Shown piece by piece: positions 14,904-22,915 of a DNA stretch of 37,149 bases. A program made the translations under genes and the position numbers. Source of the stretch: a virus. Location: positions 1-37,149 of IMG/VR virus record IMGVR_UViG_3300025030_000275. One strand, 5' to 3'. The number at the start of each line of letters is the position of its first letter. Position 1 is the first letter of the stretch. The notes beneath the pieces are model-generated. The model searched no databases. It saw only the letters and a list, made by a program, of their open reading frames with translations, and was not told where the DNA came from.

Positions 14904-17900
14904 ATGGGATTCTGGAGTGACATTTACCACGGCCTAGTGGATGTCGGCAAAGACATTCACGATAAATACAGCGACCCGTTCACCTTCGACGGTGCGATGG
15001 CCATATTGACCGGCGGCGGGGCCCCGGCGATTGAGTTTTCCATCGAGGGCACCAAGGACAATTGGAGTGTTCTCAAGCACCACTTGATTCCTGACATGCG
15101 CCGGGACCGCGAGCTAATGGTGAGCTCGTCGGTAACCTCCCGCAAGCTGATCTACGGCCGGACTCGGGTAGGCGGCCAGCTTGCATATTTCGAGAGTTCC
15201 GGCGCTGACTCTACTGAGCTGCACGTCCTCATGATTTTCGCTGGCCATGCGATAGATGCCTATGAGGAAATCTGGCTGGACGACAAGCTCGCGGCGACGG
15301 TCTCCGGCGGCGTGATTACCATGCTCGCTCCGTACCAGACCAACACCGTGATTGAGCTTTTCGACGGCACGCAAACGGTGGCCTGCGCGTCGATGGTTGC
15401 GGCATCTGGCGGCATCTGGACCGCTGATCATAAATTGCTCGGCCTCGCTTACGGGTATCTCAAATTCACCTACACCGAGGGCGCATTTCCTGCCGGGATG
15501 CCAAGCGTCAAAGCGACGATCAGGGGCAAGCGGATATACGATCAGCGCACCGGCCTGACGGTGTGGAGCGACAACGCCGCGCTCTGTATCCAGGATTACA
15601 TGCTGATGCCTGCGGAGCTGGGCGGCATGGGATGCGATGCCAGCGAGATATCAAGCGCAACGTTCACCGCCGGCGCGAATATCTCGGATCAGCTGGTAGC
15701 ATCGGACGATGCCGGTGGCACGGAAAAACGGTACACGATAAACGGGATAATCGGGCTAGAGGGAAAGCCGTCAGGGTTCGTCGGTTCCATGCTCTCGGCC
15801 TGTTCCGGATCTGCGGTCTACTCGGGCGCGGAGTGGAGGCTGCACGTCGGCGCTCCGTCCTCGTCGGTGGCAACGATAGACGAATCCTGGCTCAACGGCG
15901 GGATGACTTTTACTGTCGGGTCGAACAAGGGCGAGCTGGTCAACACCGTTAAAGGGATTTTTACCGACCCGACAGCGTTTTGGGCCGATACGGAGTTCCC
16001 GGTGGTTTCGTCATCAGCATATGTTGCCGAGGACGAAGAAGAGTTGACCGCCGATATCTCACTCCCGTTCACTACCTCATCCGCGACAGCCCAGCGCCTG
16101 GCACGGATCGTCATGGAGAAGTCCCGGCAGGGATTCAGCATCTCCATGGGCTGCAACATGCAAGCGTTTCCGCTGGACGCCCTGGACGTCATTTCGCTCA
16201 ACAACTCCCAGCTAGGGTTCGATGAGGCGCAGTTTGAAATCAGCCATTGGGATTTCGCGACGATGGGCGGTGTCAATCTGGCACTGAAAAAATATGATCC
16301 CGCTGTTTACGATTGGGCCGGGTCAGACATCGTTACTGCCGTTACAACAGAACCCCTCGTCTTGCCGGACCCGTGGACAGTCGGAGCGCCAACGGGGTTG
16401 GCAGTTGTTGATGCACCGGTCGAGTACGAGGGGTCGCTTAGCCGGTCGCAAACCACATTTTCGTGGGTCAGTCCTTCGGCGCTGGCGACCAGGTATATCG
16501 TGCAGCTTGACGGCGTCGATTACGCGCTGTCGGTCACCACGCAATATGTTTTCTCGGATCTTATCCCAGGCATGTACACGTTCGGGGTTATCGCTCTCAA
16601 CGCATCCGATGTCCGGTCACCGGTAGCGACCATCGAGTACGAGGTCACCACTCCCAGCGGGACCGGGGCAATACTGCTGGCCGGTTTCGCGGGAGGACAG
16701 ACGGCCTACGGAGGGACAGAGGCCGGTGAAAATTTAACGCTTGGATCAACAGCGCATGAAACCAAAGGGAAGATTCTTTTTGGTACGTCTGCTTACGATG
16801 AATCCAGTAACCAGTTAGGGCTTGGCACGGATACCCCTACAGCCGTAATCCATCTGCCCGCTGGAACGGCGGCGTCGGGAACGGCACCGGCGAAAATGAC
16901 CGCGGGAACGCTCATGGACACGCCAGAAGCGGGGGCTATTGAGTGGGACGGGAACAAACTTTATGCCACGTCAGGATCGACCAGGGAAACCGTAGCCTAC
17001 GACTCAGATGCGCTCGGCTACCTTCTATTGGCAGGCCGCGCAGGGGGTCAGACGGCGTATGGTGGCACAGCAGCAGGGGAAAACCTGACGCTCGGGTCTA
17101 CCTCTGATGCGACAAAGGGTAAGATCCTTTTTGGCACATCCGCTTATGACGAGGTCAACCAACGGCTAGGCTTAGGGGTTGATGCGCCCACGGCAACGGT
17201 CCACCTGAAAGCGGGGGCGGCTACGGCATCCTCTGCACCGGTAAAGCTGGCAGCCGGCACGCTCATGACGACACCGGAGGCCGGGGCAATCGAGTGGGAT
17301 GCCAACAGGCTGTACGTCACAGCAGGGTCGACGCGGCAAACCATCGCCTATGCCTTAGACGTGCAAAACGCAGATGCCAAGGTGACGCCTGCCGATGCTG
17401 ATGTTGTGGGACTGGCTGACTCTACAGCCAGCGGATTGATCCGGAAGTTAAGCTGGGCGAATATTAAAATCACGCTGAAAAACTATTTTGACCTGCTGTA
17501 TCCGCCGATCATTTCCCCTACGTTCGTCACACAAGTTATATCGCCAAAGTTTGTGACTACCAGCACAGGCGCAACCTCGTACAACCCTAACGGGTATAAC
17601 GGAGCATCAGCAGGCCATCAACTGTCTGCCACTAACGGCACCGGGGCAATGGCCGTAACTCGTTACACCGCTGGCGGATCAAACGAGTGCATATTCGGGG
17701 TAGTTCAAGAAGCTGCAGGGGCGGGTGCTTTCGTTTGGCAAGGGTACTCAGGGGCCGCGTATTATGAACGTATGCGGCTATCATCTGCAGGAGTTTTGTT
17801 TCTCAATACCACAGACAACGGTTCCGGCGCGGTATTGCAAATCGGTGGAAGATTCACGGCTAGCGACAGCATTGTTGCGGGCGCTGGTTTTGGTTGTAAC

Positions 17901-18017
17901 GGGAAAACCGCACAGGTGGCCGTGACCGCACCCGCAGACGCGACAGACTTGGCATCTGCCATCGATCTCATCAATAACATCAAAGCCACGCTGATTGCTA
18001 ACGGGATATCAGCATGA
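14904..18017 (+). CDS. Tail tip / host-specificity protein J-like with fibre repeats
   Basis: This 1037-residue protein combines a J-like tip part with a fibre part. Residues 1 to about 490 are the tip body (for example PDMRRDRELMVSSSVTSRKLIYGRTRVGG near residues 60-95, in pieces shared with J-like proteins). Residues about 495-585 look like a fibronectin type III domain (GAPTGLAVVDAP through VATIEYEV). Residues 590-817 hold two tandem copies of a unit of about 115 residues, each starting LLAGxAGGQTAYGGTxAGEN. The C-terminal 200 residues are Gly/Thr-rich with a final helix (DLASAIDLINNIKATLIANG), probably a trimeric fibre end. It should contact the host receptor together with the following tailspike. 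Confidence 0.82.
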   Translation: MGFWSDIYHGLVDVGKDIHDKYSDPFTFDGAMAILTGGGAPAIEFSIEGTKDNWSVLKHHLIPDMRRDRELMVSSSVTSRKLIYGRTRVGGQLAYFESSGADSTELHVLMIFAGHAIDAYEEIWLDDKLAATVSGGVITMLAPYQTNTVIELFDGTQTVACASMVAASGGIWTADHKLLGLAYGYLKFTYTEGAFPAGMPSVKATIRGKRIYDQRTGLTVWSDNAALCIQDYMLMPAELGGMGCDASEISSATFTAGANISDQLVASDDAGGTEKRYTINGIIGLEGKPSGFVGSMLSACSGSAVYSGAEWRLHVGAPSSSVATIDESWLNGGMTFTVGSNKGELVNTVKGIFTDPTAFWADTEFPVVSSSAYVAEDEEELTADISLPFTTSSATAQRLARIVMEKSRQGFSISMGCNMQAFPLDALDVISLNNSQLGFDEAQFEISHWDFATMGGVNLALKKYDPAVYDWAGSDIVTAVTTEPLVLPDPWTVGAPTGLAVVDAPVEYEGSLSRSQTTFSWVSPSALATRYIVQLDGVDYALSVTTQYVFSDLIPGMYTFGVIALNASDVRSPVATIEYEVTTPSGTGAILLAGFAGGQTAYGGTEAGENLTLGSTAHETKGKILFGTSAYDESSNQLGLGTDTPTAVIHLPAGTAASGTAPAKMTAGTLMDTPEAGAIEWDGNKLYATSGSTRETVAYDSDALGYLLLAGRAGGQTAYGGTAAGENLTLGSTSDATKGKILFGTSAYDEVNQRLGLGVDAPTATVHLKAGAATASSAPVKLAAGTLMTTPEAGAIEWDANRLYVTAGSTRQTIAYALDVQNADAKVTPADADVVGLADSTASGLIRKLSWANIKITLKNYFDLLYPPIISPTFVTQVISPKFVTTSTGATSYNPNGYNGASAGHQLSATNGTGAMAVTRYTAGGSNECIFGVVQEAAGAGAFVWQGYSGAAYYERMRLSSAGVLFLNTTDNGSGAVLQIGGRFTASDSIVAGAGFGCNGKTAQVAVTAPADATDLASAIDLINNIKATLIANGISA
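16671..17350 (+). repeat. Two tandem repeats inside the fibre gene
   Basis: Two units of about 340 bases (from 16671 and from 17022) encode near-identical protein segments. Shared blocks are AGGQTAYGGT, AGENLTLGST, KGKILFGTSAYDE, PEAGAIEWD and GSTRxTxAY. The DNA of the copies differs at many third positions, so the duplication is old or has been homogenised only at the protein level. Confidence 0.85.
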
Positions 18018-18047
18018 CCGTAAATACTCAGCAAAATAGGGGATACC

Positions 18048-20246
18048 ATGGAAGTGATTAACACAGGCATTGCGGCAGATGACGGCAGCGGCGACCCGCT
18101 CCGTACCGCTTTCAGCAAAACCAACGCGAACTTTGCCGAGATACTCGCAGCCATCTCGGGCGGACTTGGGGCGACAGTCACGCTCAATTTTGAGGCCATG
18201 GTTGAGATTTTAGCAAACATGCCGGACGTGGCCAGCAATTATGCGTCACTTAACGCCGCCGTCGCTGCTATCGGGAGCACGCCGGCAACGCTACAGTATG
18301 GGGCTGACGTCACAGTAACCGGGGACATTGTCATCCCTGCCACGCTGGAGCTGATGCCGCTCAACGGCGCAGTGATCAATCATGGCACGTATACTATCAG
18401 TTACGCGGGCAGCACGGCGCAATGGCTACTGGCGCAGATATTCAACGGCACAGGGGCGGTTACTGGGCTTAAGATTTCCCGGCCCGCATGGTTCGGTGCA
18501 AAAGGCGACGGTACGACTGACGACACGGCAGCTATGCAGCGCGCAATGGCAGCATTGAGCGGCGGAGGCGATTACATGATCAGCCCTGCCGCATCTTACT
18601 GCAAGATAACAGCAGCGATCAGTGGATTAAGCAATGTTCGGGTCATTGGGTGCGGCACATCCGGAGAAATACGAAACGTAGACCCCTCGCCCTCTACCGA
18701 CATAAACGTTTTTTCGTTTGTCGGTAAAACAAATTTCAGTATCAAGGGAGTTGCAATTAGGGGCAGCGGTAAATCCGTCGCGATGGCAGCGGACCAGGGC
18801 GCAGGGGTATATCTTTTTGGATGTTCCAACTTCGCCGTTGCTGACAACAGAATATCCTACTGCTCGAAACACTCGATCATGGGGCGTAACGTTTCTTTTG
18901 GATCTATTAGCCGCAACACGATGACCAACGTCCAGTCCGAGATCAACTCTCTCGATATAGAGCTTTATGCCAGCGACAACGAAAGCGTCACATATGTAAC
19001 GGTTGACAACAACCATTGTCTGAGTAATTCCGGCCTTGGCATTGGCATTTCCATGGCGGGAACGGCTGTCACTGGTAACGCTGCAGCGTCTCACATTAAA
19101 GTGATCGATAACTATGTTTATAACAAGCTGCGGCATGGGATTTACTTTTACCAGCACGTCACACCAATTACCGATGTCATCTGTTCGGGTAATCACGTTG
19201 AAGACGTCGGCTGGATTGGTATTTACGCTGTAGGGTCTACGCGTAAAATGACGATCACAAATAACAGTCTCAAGAACTGCTGTACCAATATAGGGACTTC
19301 TCTTCCGTTTGCAGCCATAGGTCTTTCTTCCGGCTCGCCGGATACTCCGATTACGCACCCCCCCATGCAGGCTATTATCATCTCAGATAACAACATCCAG
19401 GGGACCAACGGCTGCAATGGCATAGAGTTGACGGGAGCGGCCAACTCTACAATCGCGGGCAATACCATCGTTGGAGATAATGTATTTGCGGCAGAGGGTG
19501 CTAATTCAGGCGCAATTTTGGCATATTACGTCAGCAACAGTGTCATTTCCAGCAACACCGTCAGGTATAACGGCGCTGAGGGGTACGGGATTCTTGTCTA
19601 TGGCACATCGGCCACGCCTCAGAAAGAGAATGTTGTAGCCAATAATAATGTTTATGGTGCGCTCGACTTCGGCATTATTGCACAGTACCAGACCGCGACC
19701 AGCATTAACAACAATGTGGTTTCCACCACAAAGACCGGAATACATATTGCGGCTTCAACCTCTGTAGACGTGAAAAACAACCAGATTTCCAATGGGACCG
19801 CTGGATACGCTGATATTCAGACAAATGGAACATGCAGCAATATTTCCATCATCGGCAACACGCTTTCGGGGGCAAAAGCAACAGGCTATGGTGTTTTGGT
19901 TGACGGAGCGGGCCAAACCGGAACAGCCGTGGATTCCAACAATATGGCGAAGCTGACGGCATTAAGTGTGTTGGGAAAAATCACAGACAACGGAACCACA
20001 ACGAGCGTGAGCCGAAACAAGATGTCAACGGCCTCAATGAGCGGGACTTTCACGGCAACCGCTGGCACCTCCTCAACGGTTATGAACGGCAATGCTACAA
20101 GTTTTTCGAAGATCGTGATTATCCCGACTAACGCGTCGGCTGGGGCTTTGATTACAAACATATCCAGCGTCAATACAGGAGTCAGCTTTACAGTAGCCAC
20201 CGGGACCGCGGCTGGTACAGAAGTTTTTAGCTACATCATCTATTAA
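18048..20246 (+). CDS. Tailspike with parallel beta-helix (putative polysaccharide depolymerase)
   Basis: This 732-residue protein likely binds or degrades a surface polysaccharide. Residues 1-31 (INTGIAADDGSGDPLRTAFSK and NANFAE) are the small anchor motif found on many tail fibres and spikes. WFGAKGDGTTDDTAAMQRA (148-166) is the typical opening of the pectate lyase-like beta-helix. From about 200 to 620 there are repeating rungs with Asn-rich turns of the kind xxxNxIxxxxxxGI (for example DNNIQGTNGCNGIELTG). The last 100 residues form a separate Thr/Ser-rich domain, probably for trimerisation. No catalytic acid pair can be assigned by eye. A ribosome binding site (AGGGGAT) precedes the ATG. 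Confidence 0.82.
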   Translation: MEVINTGIAADDGSGDPLRTAFSKTNANFAEILAAISGGLGATVTLNFEAMVEILANMPDVASNYASLNAAVAAIGSTPATLQYGADVTVTGDIVIPATLELMPLNGAVINHGTYTISYAGSTAQWLLAQIFNGTGAVTGLKISRPAWFGAKGDGTTDDTAAMQRAMAALSGGGDYMISPAASYCKITAAISGLSNVRVIGCGTSGEIRNVDPSPSTDINVFSFVGKTNFSIKGVAIRGSGKSVAMAADQGAGVYLFGCSNFAVADNRISYCSKHSIMGRNVSFGSISRNTMTNVQSEINSLDIELYASDNESVTYVTVDNNHCLSNSGLGIGISMAGTAVTGNAAASHIKVIDNYVYNKLRHGIYFYQHVTPITDVICSGNHVEDVGWIGIYAVGSTRKMTITNNSLKNCCTNIGTSLPFAAIGLSSGSPDTPITHPPMQAIIISDNNIQGTNGCNGIELTGAANSTIAGNTIVGDNVFAAEGANSGAILAYYVSNSVISSNTVRYNGAEGYGILVYGTSATPQKENVVANNNVYGALDFGIIAQYQTATSINNNVVSTTKTGIHIAASTSVDVKNNQISNGTAGYADIQTNGTCSNISIIGNTLSGAKATGYGVLVDGAGQTGTAVDSNNMAKLTALSVLGKITDNGTTTSVSRNKMSTASMSGTFTATAGTSSTVMNGNATSFSKIVIIPTNASAGALITNISSVNTGVSFTVATGTAAGTEVFSYIIY

Positions 20247-20258
20247 CGTTTACGCCGC

Positions 20259-20274
20259 CCCCGGTTCGCCGGGG
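20259..20274 (+). terminator. UUCG hairpin after the tailspike gene
   Basis: CCCCGG-TTCG-CCGGGG is a perfect 6-bp stem with a UUCG loop, followed by CTAACTC rather than a T run. It separates tail from lysis genes and probably protects or ends the tailspike message in part. Confidence 0.5.
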
Positions 20275-20293
20275 CTAACTCTTGAGGTGAAAG

Positions 20294-20728
20294 ATGACCA
20301 GGGAAGAAGCCTGCAAAAAACTACACGAAGCGGCCCGCGCAGAGCTCGGCGTCCAGGAAGTAGCGGGAGACGGCGACAACCCGCGCATCATCGAGTACCA
20401 CAGCTTTACCACTCTCCGCGCTCGTAAGGACTCCGTGCCGTGGTGCTCAGGATTTGCAAACTGGGTGAACAACGCGGCAGGGTTCAAGGGTACGGGCTTT
20501 GCCAATGCCCGATCCTTCCTCAACTGGGGCGTCAAGCTCGACAAGCCTATCCTCGGCTGCGTCGTAGTTTTGAAGCGCGGCAAGCCTCCTGCTGGCCATG
20601 TGACGTTCTGCGACCATGAGGACATCTCTAACGGGATAGTGAGGTGTGTCGGGGGGAACCAGGGAAACGCCATCAAGGTTTCCCGCTACCCCGTATCGGA
20701 CGTCCTCGGGTACAGAGCGCCGGCATGA
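20294..20728 (+). CDS. Endolysin, TIGR02594/CHAP-like cysteine peptidase
   Basis: This 144-residue enzyme should cut peptidoglycan cross-links during lysis. It has the family pattern of TIGR02594-type or CHAP-related proteins: an N-terminal helix, LGVQEVAGDGDNPRI (19-33), the catalytic Cys in PWCSGFANWV (about residues 49-58), an Ala/Arg-containing SFLNWG, and the catalytic His in PAGHVTFC (about residues 99-106), then GGNQGN. No signal peptide or membrane anchor is seen, so it needs a holin or another export route. GAGGTG eight bases upstream is the ribosome binding site. It overlaps the lipoprotein gene by four bases. Confidence 0.85.
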   Translation: MTREEACKKLHEAARAELGVQEVAGDGDNPRIIEYHSFTTLRARKDSVPWCSGFANWVNNAAGFKGTGFANARSFLNWGVKLDKPILGCVVVLKRGKPPAGHVTFCDHEDISNGIVRCVGGNQGNAIKVSRYPVSDVLGYRAPA

Positions 20729-20964
20729 GGGCGCTCGTCCTCCTGGCTCTCCTCCTCCCCGGCTGCGCCACTCTCGGCCAGCGGGAGTCCAGCGTCACCC
20801 TCCCCTCGGGCGAGGTCTATATGGTCCGGTGCCAGCATGACGCAACGCTGGAGTTCAAGCAGGGAGAGACAGCGATTAAAGTGAACAACCAGGGCAAGTC
20901 CGGGCCGATAGACTCGCTGATTTCGTTGCTGACGCTCGGGATTGTGCGCTCAGCCGAAAAGTAA
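20725..20964 (+). CDS. Small lipoprotein of the lysis cassette
   Basis: The ATG at 20725 overlaps the endolysin stop (ATGA). The 79-residue product begins MRALVLLALLLPGCATLG, a signal peptide with lipobox LPGC and Cys14 as the acylated residue. The mature part (about 65 residues) has one further Cys and a C-terminal hydrophobic stretch (LISLLTLGIV). The position resembles that of outer membrane spanins (Rz1-like). However, it is not proline-rich and no inner membrane Rz-like coiled-coil gene is visible nearby, so the spanin role is uncertain. Confidence 0.7.
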   Translation: MRALVLLALLLPGCATLGQRESSVTLPSGEVYMVRCQHDATLEFKQGETAIKVNNQGKSGPIDSLISLLTLGIVRSAEK

Positions 20965-20973
20965 GGGGGCATC

Positions 20974-21138
20974 GTGGAAGATCATGAAAGGGTAAGGCTG
21001 CTGGAGTCGTACCAGGAGGGCACTTACTGCTCCTACGCGATGGAATACTGCGCTTGCGGTAACAACGTCCGCGAGTGTGCCAAACGTAACCCTGTCGAGT
21101 GCCGCAACTGCCGGCAGAAGAATGAAAGGGGGGGGTGA
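20974..21138 (+). CDS. Cys-rich 54-residue protein
   Basis: A frame starting with GTG 20974, with AAGGGGG about five bases upstream, encodes 54 residues. It has seven cysteines in the order SYQEGTYC, YCACGN, RECAKR, VECRNC, near the pattern of a double zinc knuckle. It lies between the lipoprotein and the phospholipase-like gene with only short gaps (9 and 3 bases). No family is recognised. The abundance of cysteines and the tight gene packing support its being real. Confidence 0.5.
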   Translation: MEDHERVRLLESYQEGTYCSYAMEYCACGNNVRECAKRNPVECRNCRQKNERGG

Positions 21139-21141
21139 GCC

Positions 21142-21537
21142 GTGAGCAAACCACAACTATTCGCATCTGAAAGTTATCTATCCGCATCGCCGGAAGTTCG
21201 CGCCCAGGTGGTGAACGGATGCGGGCCGGGTGGGTGGAAGTTTGACATCATCCCCGACAAGTTGCTTGGGCTGAGCATCGCCGCGACCTGCGACATCCAC
21301 GATTGGGATTATGCCGTGGGACAGACCGTAGCAGACAAGGACGCCGCCGACAGGGTATTCCTCAACAACGCCCTGCGAACCATCGAGGCGGCAAGCGGCT
21401 GGTGGAATCGGCGCTACACCGTCCGGAACGCGCGGCGATGCATGGCATGGGGCTACTACCAGGCCGTTCACTGGTTCGGCGGGCCTGCGTTCTGGCAGGG
21501 GAAGAACTCGCCGGCAAATCTAACCGTAACCGTTTAA
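21142..21537 (+). CDS. Phospholipase A2-like protein in the lysis cassette
   Basis: This 131-residue protein starts with GTG and has no signal peptide. Residues 25-31 (NGCGPGG) resemble the calcium-binding loop of phospholipase A2, and residues 50-57 (CDIHDWDY) resemble its catalytic CxxHDxxY helix with the His-Asp pair at 53-54. ADKDAADRVFLNNAL (64-78) could supply the second catalytic Asp, in the place where secreted enzymes have CDxxAA. A final helix with MAWGYYQAVHWFGGPAFW is aromatic and could touch membranes. It is the last gene before the strong terminator of the late operon. The enzymatic role is inferred from motifs only; small phage proteins with this signature are usually annotated as hypothetical. 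Confidence 0.6.
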   Translation: MSKPQLFASESYLSASPEVRAQVVNGCGPGGWKFDIIPDKLLGLSIAATCDIHDWDYAVGQTVADKDAADRVFLNNALRTIEAASGWWNRRYTVRNARRCMAWGYYQAVHWFGGPAFWQGKNSPANLTVTV

Positions 21538-21561
21538 CAGTCACGCCTCGCCATTTGGCAC

Positions 21562-21600
21562 CCCGCTGCAGGCCCCCTCCCCCTGTAGCGGGCTATTTTT
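21562..21600 (+). terminator. Strong intrinsic terminator of the late operon
   Basis: CCCGCTGCAGG (21562-21572) pairs with CCTGTAGCGGG (21582-21592) over 11 bp with one G-U pair and a 9-base loop. CTATTTTTA follows. It lies 24 bases after the last late gene and 96 bases from the end of the convergent repressor gene, so it ends the rightward late transcript. Confidence 0.9.
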
Positions 21601-21695
21601 ATCAGTTGTCAAAGAACGCGCTCTATGTGAAGCCAGCCGTCAGAGAGGAGCGTCTCACTCTGGCATCCGGCGTTTTTGGCAGTAATCCCCTATTG

Positions 21696-22064
21696 CTACG
21701 CCGCAGCCCTCAACCGGTCCTCAACCCGGCGCCTCAGACCTGTCGCATCCATAGTATTCATCGCCACGGCCTTAGCGTAAAGCGTGGCCTTCCCCGCCCG
21801 ATCCATCTTCCCTATTTCATCCTCTAACAGCTTATCGATACCCTCATGATGGTTACTCTCCAGCTTGAAAAACTCAGACGGCGAGCAAGCGAATATCTCG
21901 CACAGGTGGGTAATCATGGCAGACGATAACCCTCGTCGCCCGTTCTCGATTGCTGAGATGTTTTGCTTCTGCGCTCCCAGTTGCGCGGCTAGTTGCTCCT
22001 GCGTCAATCCCGACTCCTCGCGCATCCTTCGTAGGTTCCGTCCGGTGATTTTTAATAATTCCAT
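21696..22064 (-). CDS. CI-like repressor, XRE family
   Basis: The only clear leftward gene encodes a 122-residue regulator starting at 22064, chosen because GGAGG lies six bases upstream; a TTG at 22076 is less likely. Residues about 4-58 are a helix-turn-helix of the XRE type: NLRRMREESGLTQEQLAAQLG then QNISAIENGRRGLS. The C-terminal part (about 65-120) is helical and basic, with no LexA-like Ser-Lys protease, so induction by RecA-style self-cleavage is not expected. It sits between the late terminator and the divergent control region, the normal site of a lysogeny repressor. The product probably binds the palindromes between 22081 and 22160. Confidence 0.85.
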   Translation of the reverse strand: MELLKITGRNLRRMREESGLTQEQLAAQLGAQKQNISAIENGRRGLSSAMITHLCEIFACSPSEFFKLESNHHEGIDKLLEDEIGKMDRAGKATLYAKAVAMNTMDATGLRRRVEDRLRAAA

Positions 22065-22095
22065 TCGCGCCTCCAAATATGCGTTTTATAGCGAT

Positions 22096-22123
22096 AGTGT
22101 ATCCGCATGATAACGGCTGTCAA
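22096..22123 (-). promoter_or_regulatory. Leftward promoter of the repressor gene
   Basis: On the minus strand TTGACA (plus 22118-22123) is followed after 16 bases by TACACT (plus 22096-22101). The transcript would begin about 25 bases before the repressor ATG. The imperfect repeat GATA-GTG-TATC covers the -10 region and could be an operator for autoregulation. Confidence 0.6.
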
Positions 22124-22159
22124 ATATTTTTCGCATATGATGATAAAAAATCGTTGACA
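22118..22159. promoter_or_regulatory. Palindromic operator region between divergent promoters
   Basis: The two -35 boxes form the ends of a large inverted repeat: TGTCAA (22118-22123) and TTGACA (22154-22159), with AT-rich inner arms ATTTTT and AAAAAAT around a centre near GCATATGATGAT. A repressor bound here would cover both -35 boxes at once. Confidence 0.5.
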
Positions 22160-22182
22160 GGTAATCAGTAAAAGGTTACAAG
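22154..22182 (+). promoter_or_regulatory. Rightward early promoter
   Basis: A perfect TTGACA at 22154-22159 is followed after 17 bases by TACAAG (22177-22182), four of six matches to the -10 consensus. Transcription would start near 22189 and read the early operon from the ribbon-helix-helix gene onward. Confidence 0.65.
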
Positions 22183-22212
22183 TAGCCATCAAGCAAACGG
22201 GGAGGTGGTGGG

Positions 22213-22368
22213 ATGAGTACCAGTGGAGACGCAAGAATCACATTCGTAATACCGATAGACCAGAAAAGGCGGTTGCAGTCTCTGGCGAAGGAAAAAGGCC
22301 TGGACCTGAGCAGTTTTATCCGGAGCAAGATGTTCGAGGCCATCGACGAAAAAGAAAAGGCAGCATAG
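22213..22368 (+). CDS. Ribbon-helix-helix DNA-binding protein, Cro-like position
   Basis: This 51-residue protein is preceded by GGGGAGGTGG. Its sequence matches a ribbon-helix-helix fold: the strand ARITFVIPID (7-16), helix KRRLQSLAKEKG (18-29), turn LDLSS and second helix FIRSKMFEAIDEK. As the first gene of the rightward early transcript it takes the place of Cro in lambda-type switches. It could therefore repress the early or repressor promoter. The fold call is by pattern; its target is not shown. Confidence 0.7.
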   Translation: MSTSGDARITFVIPIDQKRRLQSLAKEKGLDLSSFIRSKMFEAIDEKEKAA

Positions 22369-22411
22369 AAGGCAGGAAGGAAAGTGTAATTCCATATCTA
22401 GGAGGTGTGCA

Positions 22412-22636
22412 ATGACCAAGGAAAGATCGGTGCAGTTCATGTTCTGGTTCACGATTCTCTTCATCATCGGCGGGGTGGGTGCCTGCCAGCTGGCCAAGCC
22501 GCTCCACGCTTACGACGAGCGACGCCTCGCTGCCGACATGGCAGAGGCTTTGGCGCAAGAGGAGGCGGACGCGAAGCTTGCCGCTGAACTCTTTGTGGAG
22601 TGTAACGCCAGGGCGCGCAAGGCGGTGCAACAATGA
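22412..22636 (+). CDS. Small early membrane protein
   Basis: This 74-residue protein follows a strong ribosome binding site (TAGGAGGTG). Residues 10-25 (FWFTILFIIGGVGACQ) form one membrane segment. The rest is an Ala/Glu-rich helix (ADMAEALAQEEADAKLAAEL) that would lie outside the membrane and could self-associate. The N-terminus MTKERS is short and charged. Early membrane proteins of temperate phages often act in superinfection exclusion, but there is no direct sign of that here. The stop overlaps the next start (ATGA). Confidence 0.6.
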   Translation: MTKERSVQFMFWFTILFIIGGVGACQLAKPLHAYDERRLAADMAEALAQEEADAKLAAELFVECNARARKAVQQ

Positions 22637-22800
22637 CCGCCAAGGAGGAATACACCGCGCTTATCCGCCGGCAGGATGAACGCCACGCCGCCGCAGTCGT
22701 GCTCAACTCGCAGCTGAAGGCGGAGGTTGAAGGGCTTACCGGCATCACCGTTCTCCAGCGCCAGACGATGGAGAGTTTCGGAGGGCGCCATGGCATGTGA
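22633..22800 (+). CDS. Small helical protein, unknown
   Basis: This 55-residue frame starts at an ATG overlapping the previous stop and ends 11 bases inside the next gene. The product is charged and helical (TAKEEYTALIRRQDERHAAA), with no cysteines or membrane segment. The tight overlaps on both sides are the main evidence that it is translated. Confidence 0.45.
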   Translation: MTAKEEYTALIRRQDERHAAAVVLNSQLKAEVEGLTGITVLQRQTMESFGGRHGM

Positions 22801-22915
22801 GTGCGGCGGTTCTCAGTATTTCACGGTAGCCGAGCTCGACGGCAGGGAACGGGTAGTCATGAAGTGCTCCGTATGCGGGAAGCTGGCGAGAGATCCGGCG
22901 GGGTCGGACCGGTGA
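22790..22915 (+). CDS. Small zinc-ribbon protein
   Basis: This 41-residue protein starts at ATG 22790 after GGAGGGC. Two cysteine pairs, CECGG at the N-terminus and CSVCGK near residue 27, are separated by a short beta-like segment (SQYFTVAELDGRERVVMK). This gives a minimal zinc ribbon. It overlaps genes on both sides (ATG inside the previous gene, GTGA with the next). No specific role can be assigned. Confidence 0.55.
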   Translation: MACECGGSQYFTVAELDGRERVVMKCSVCGKLARDPAGSDR

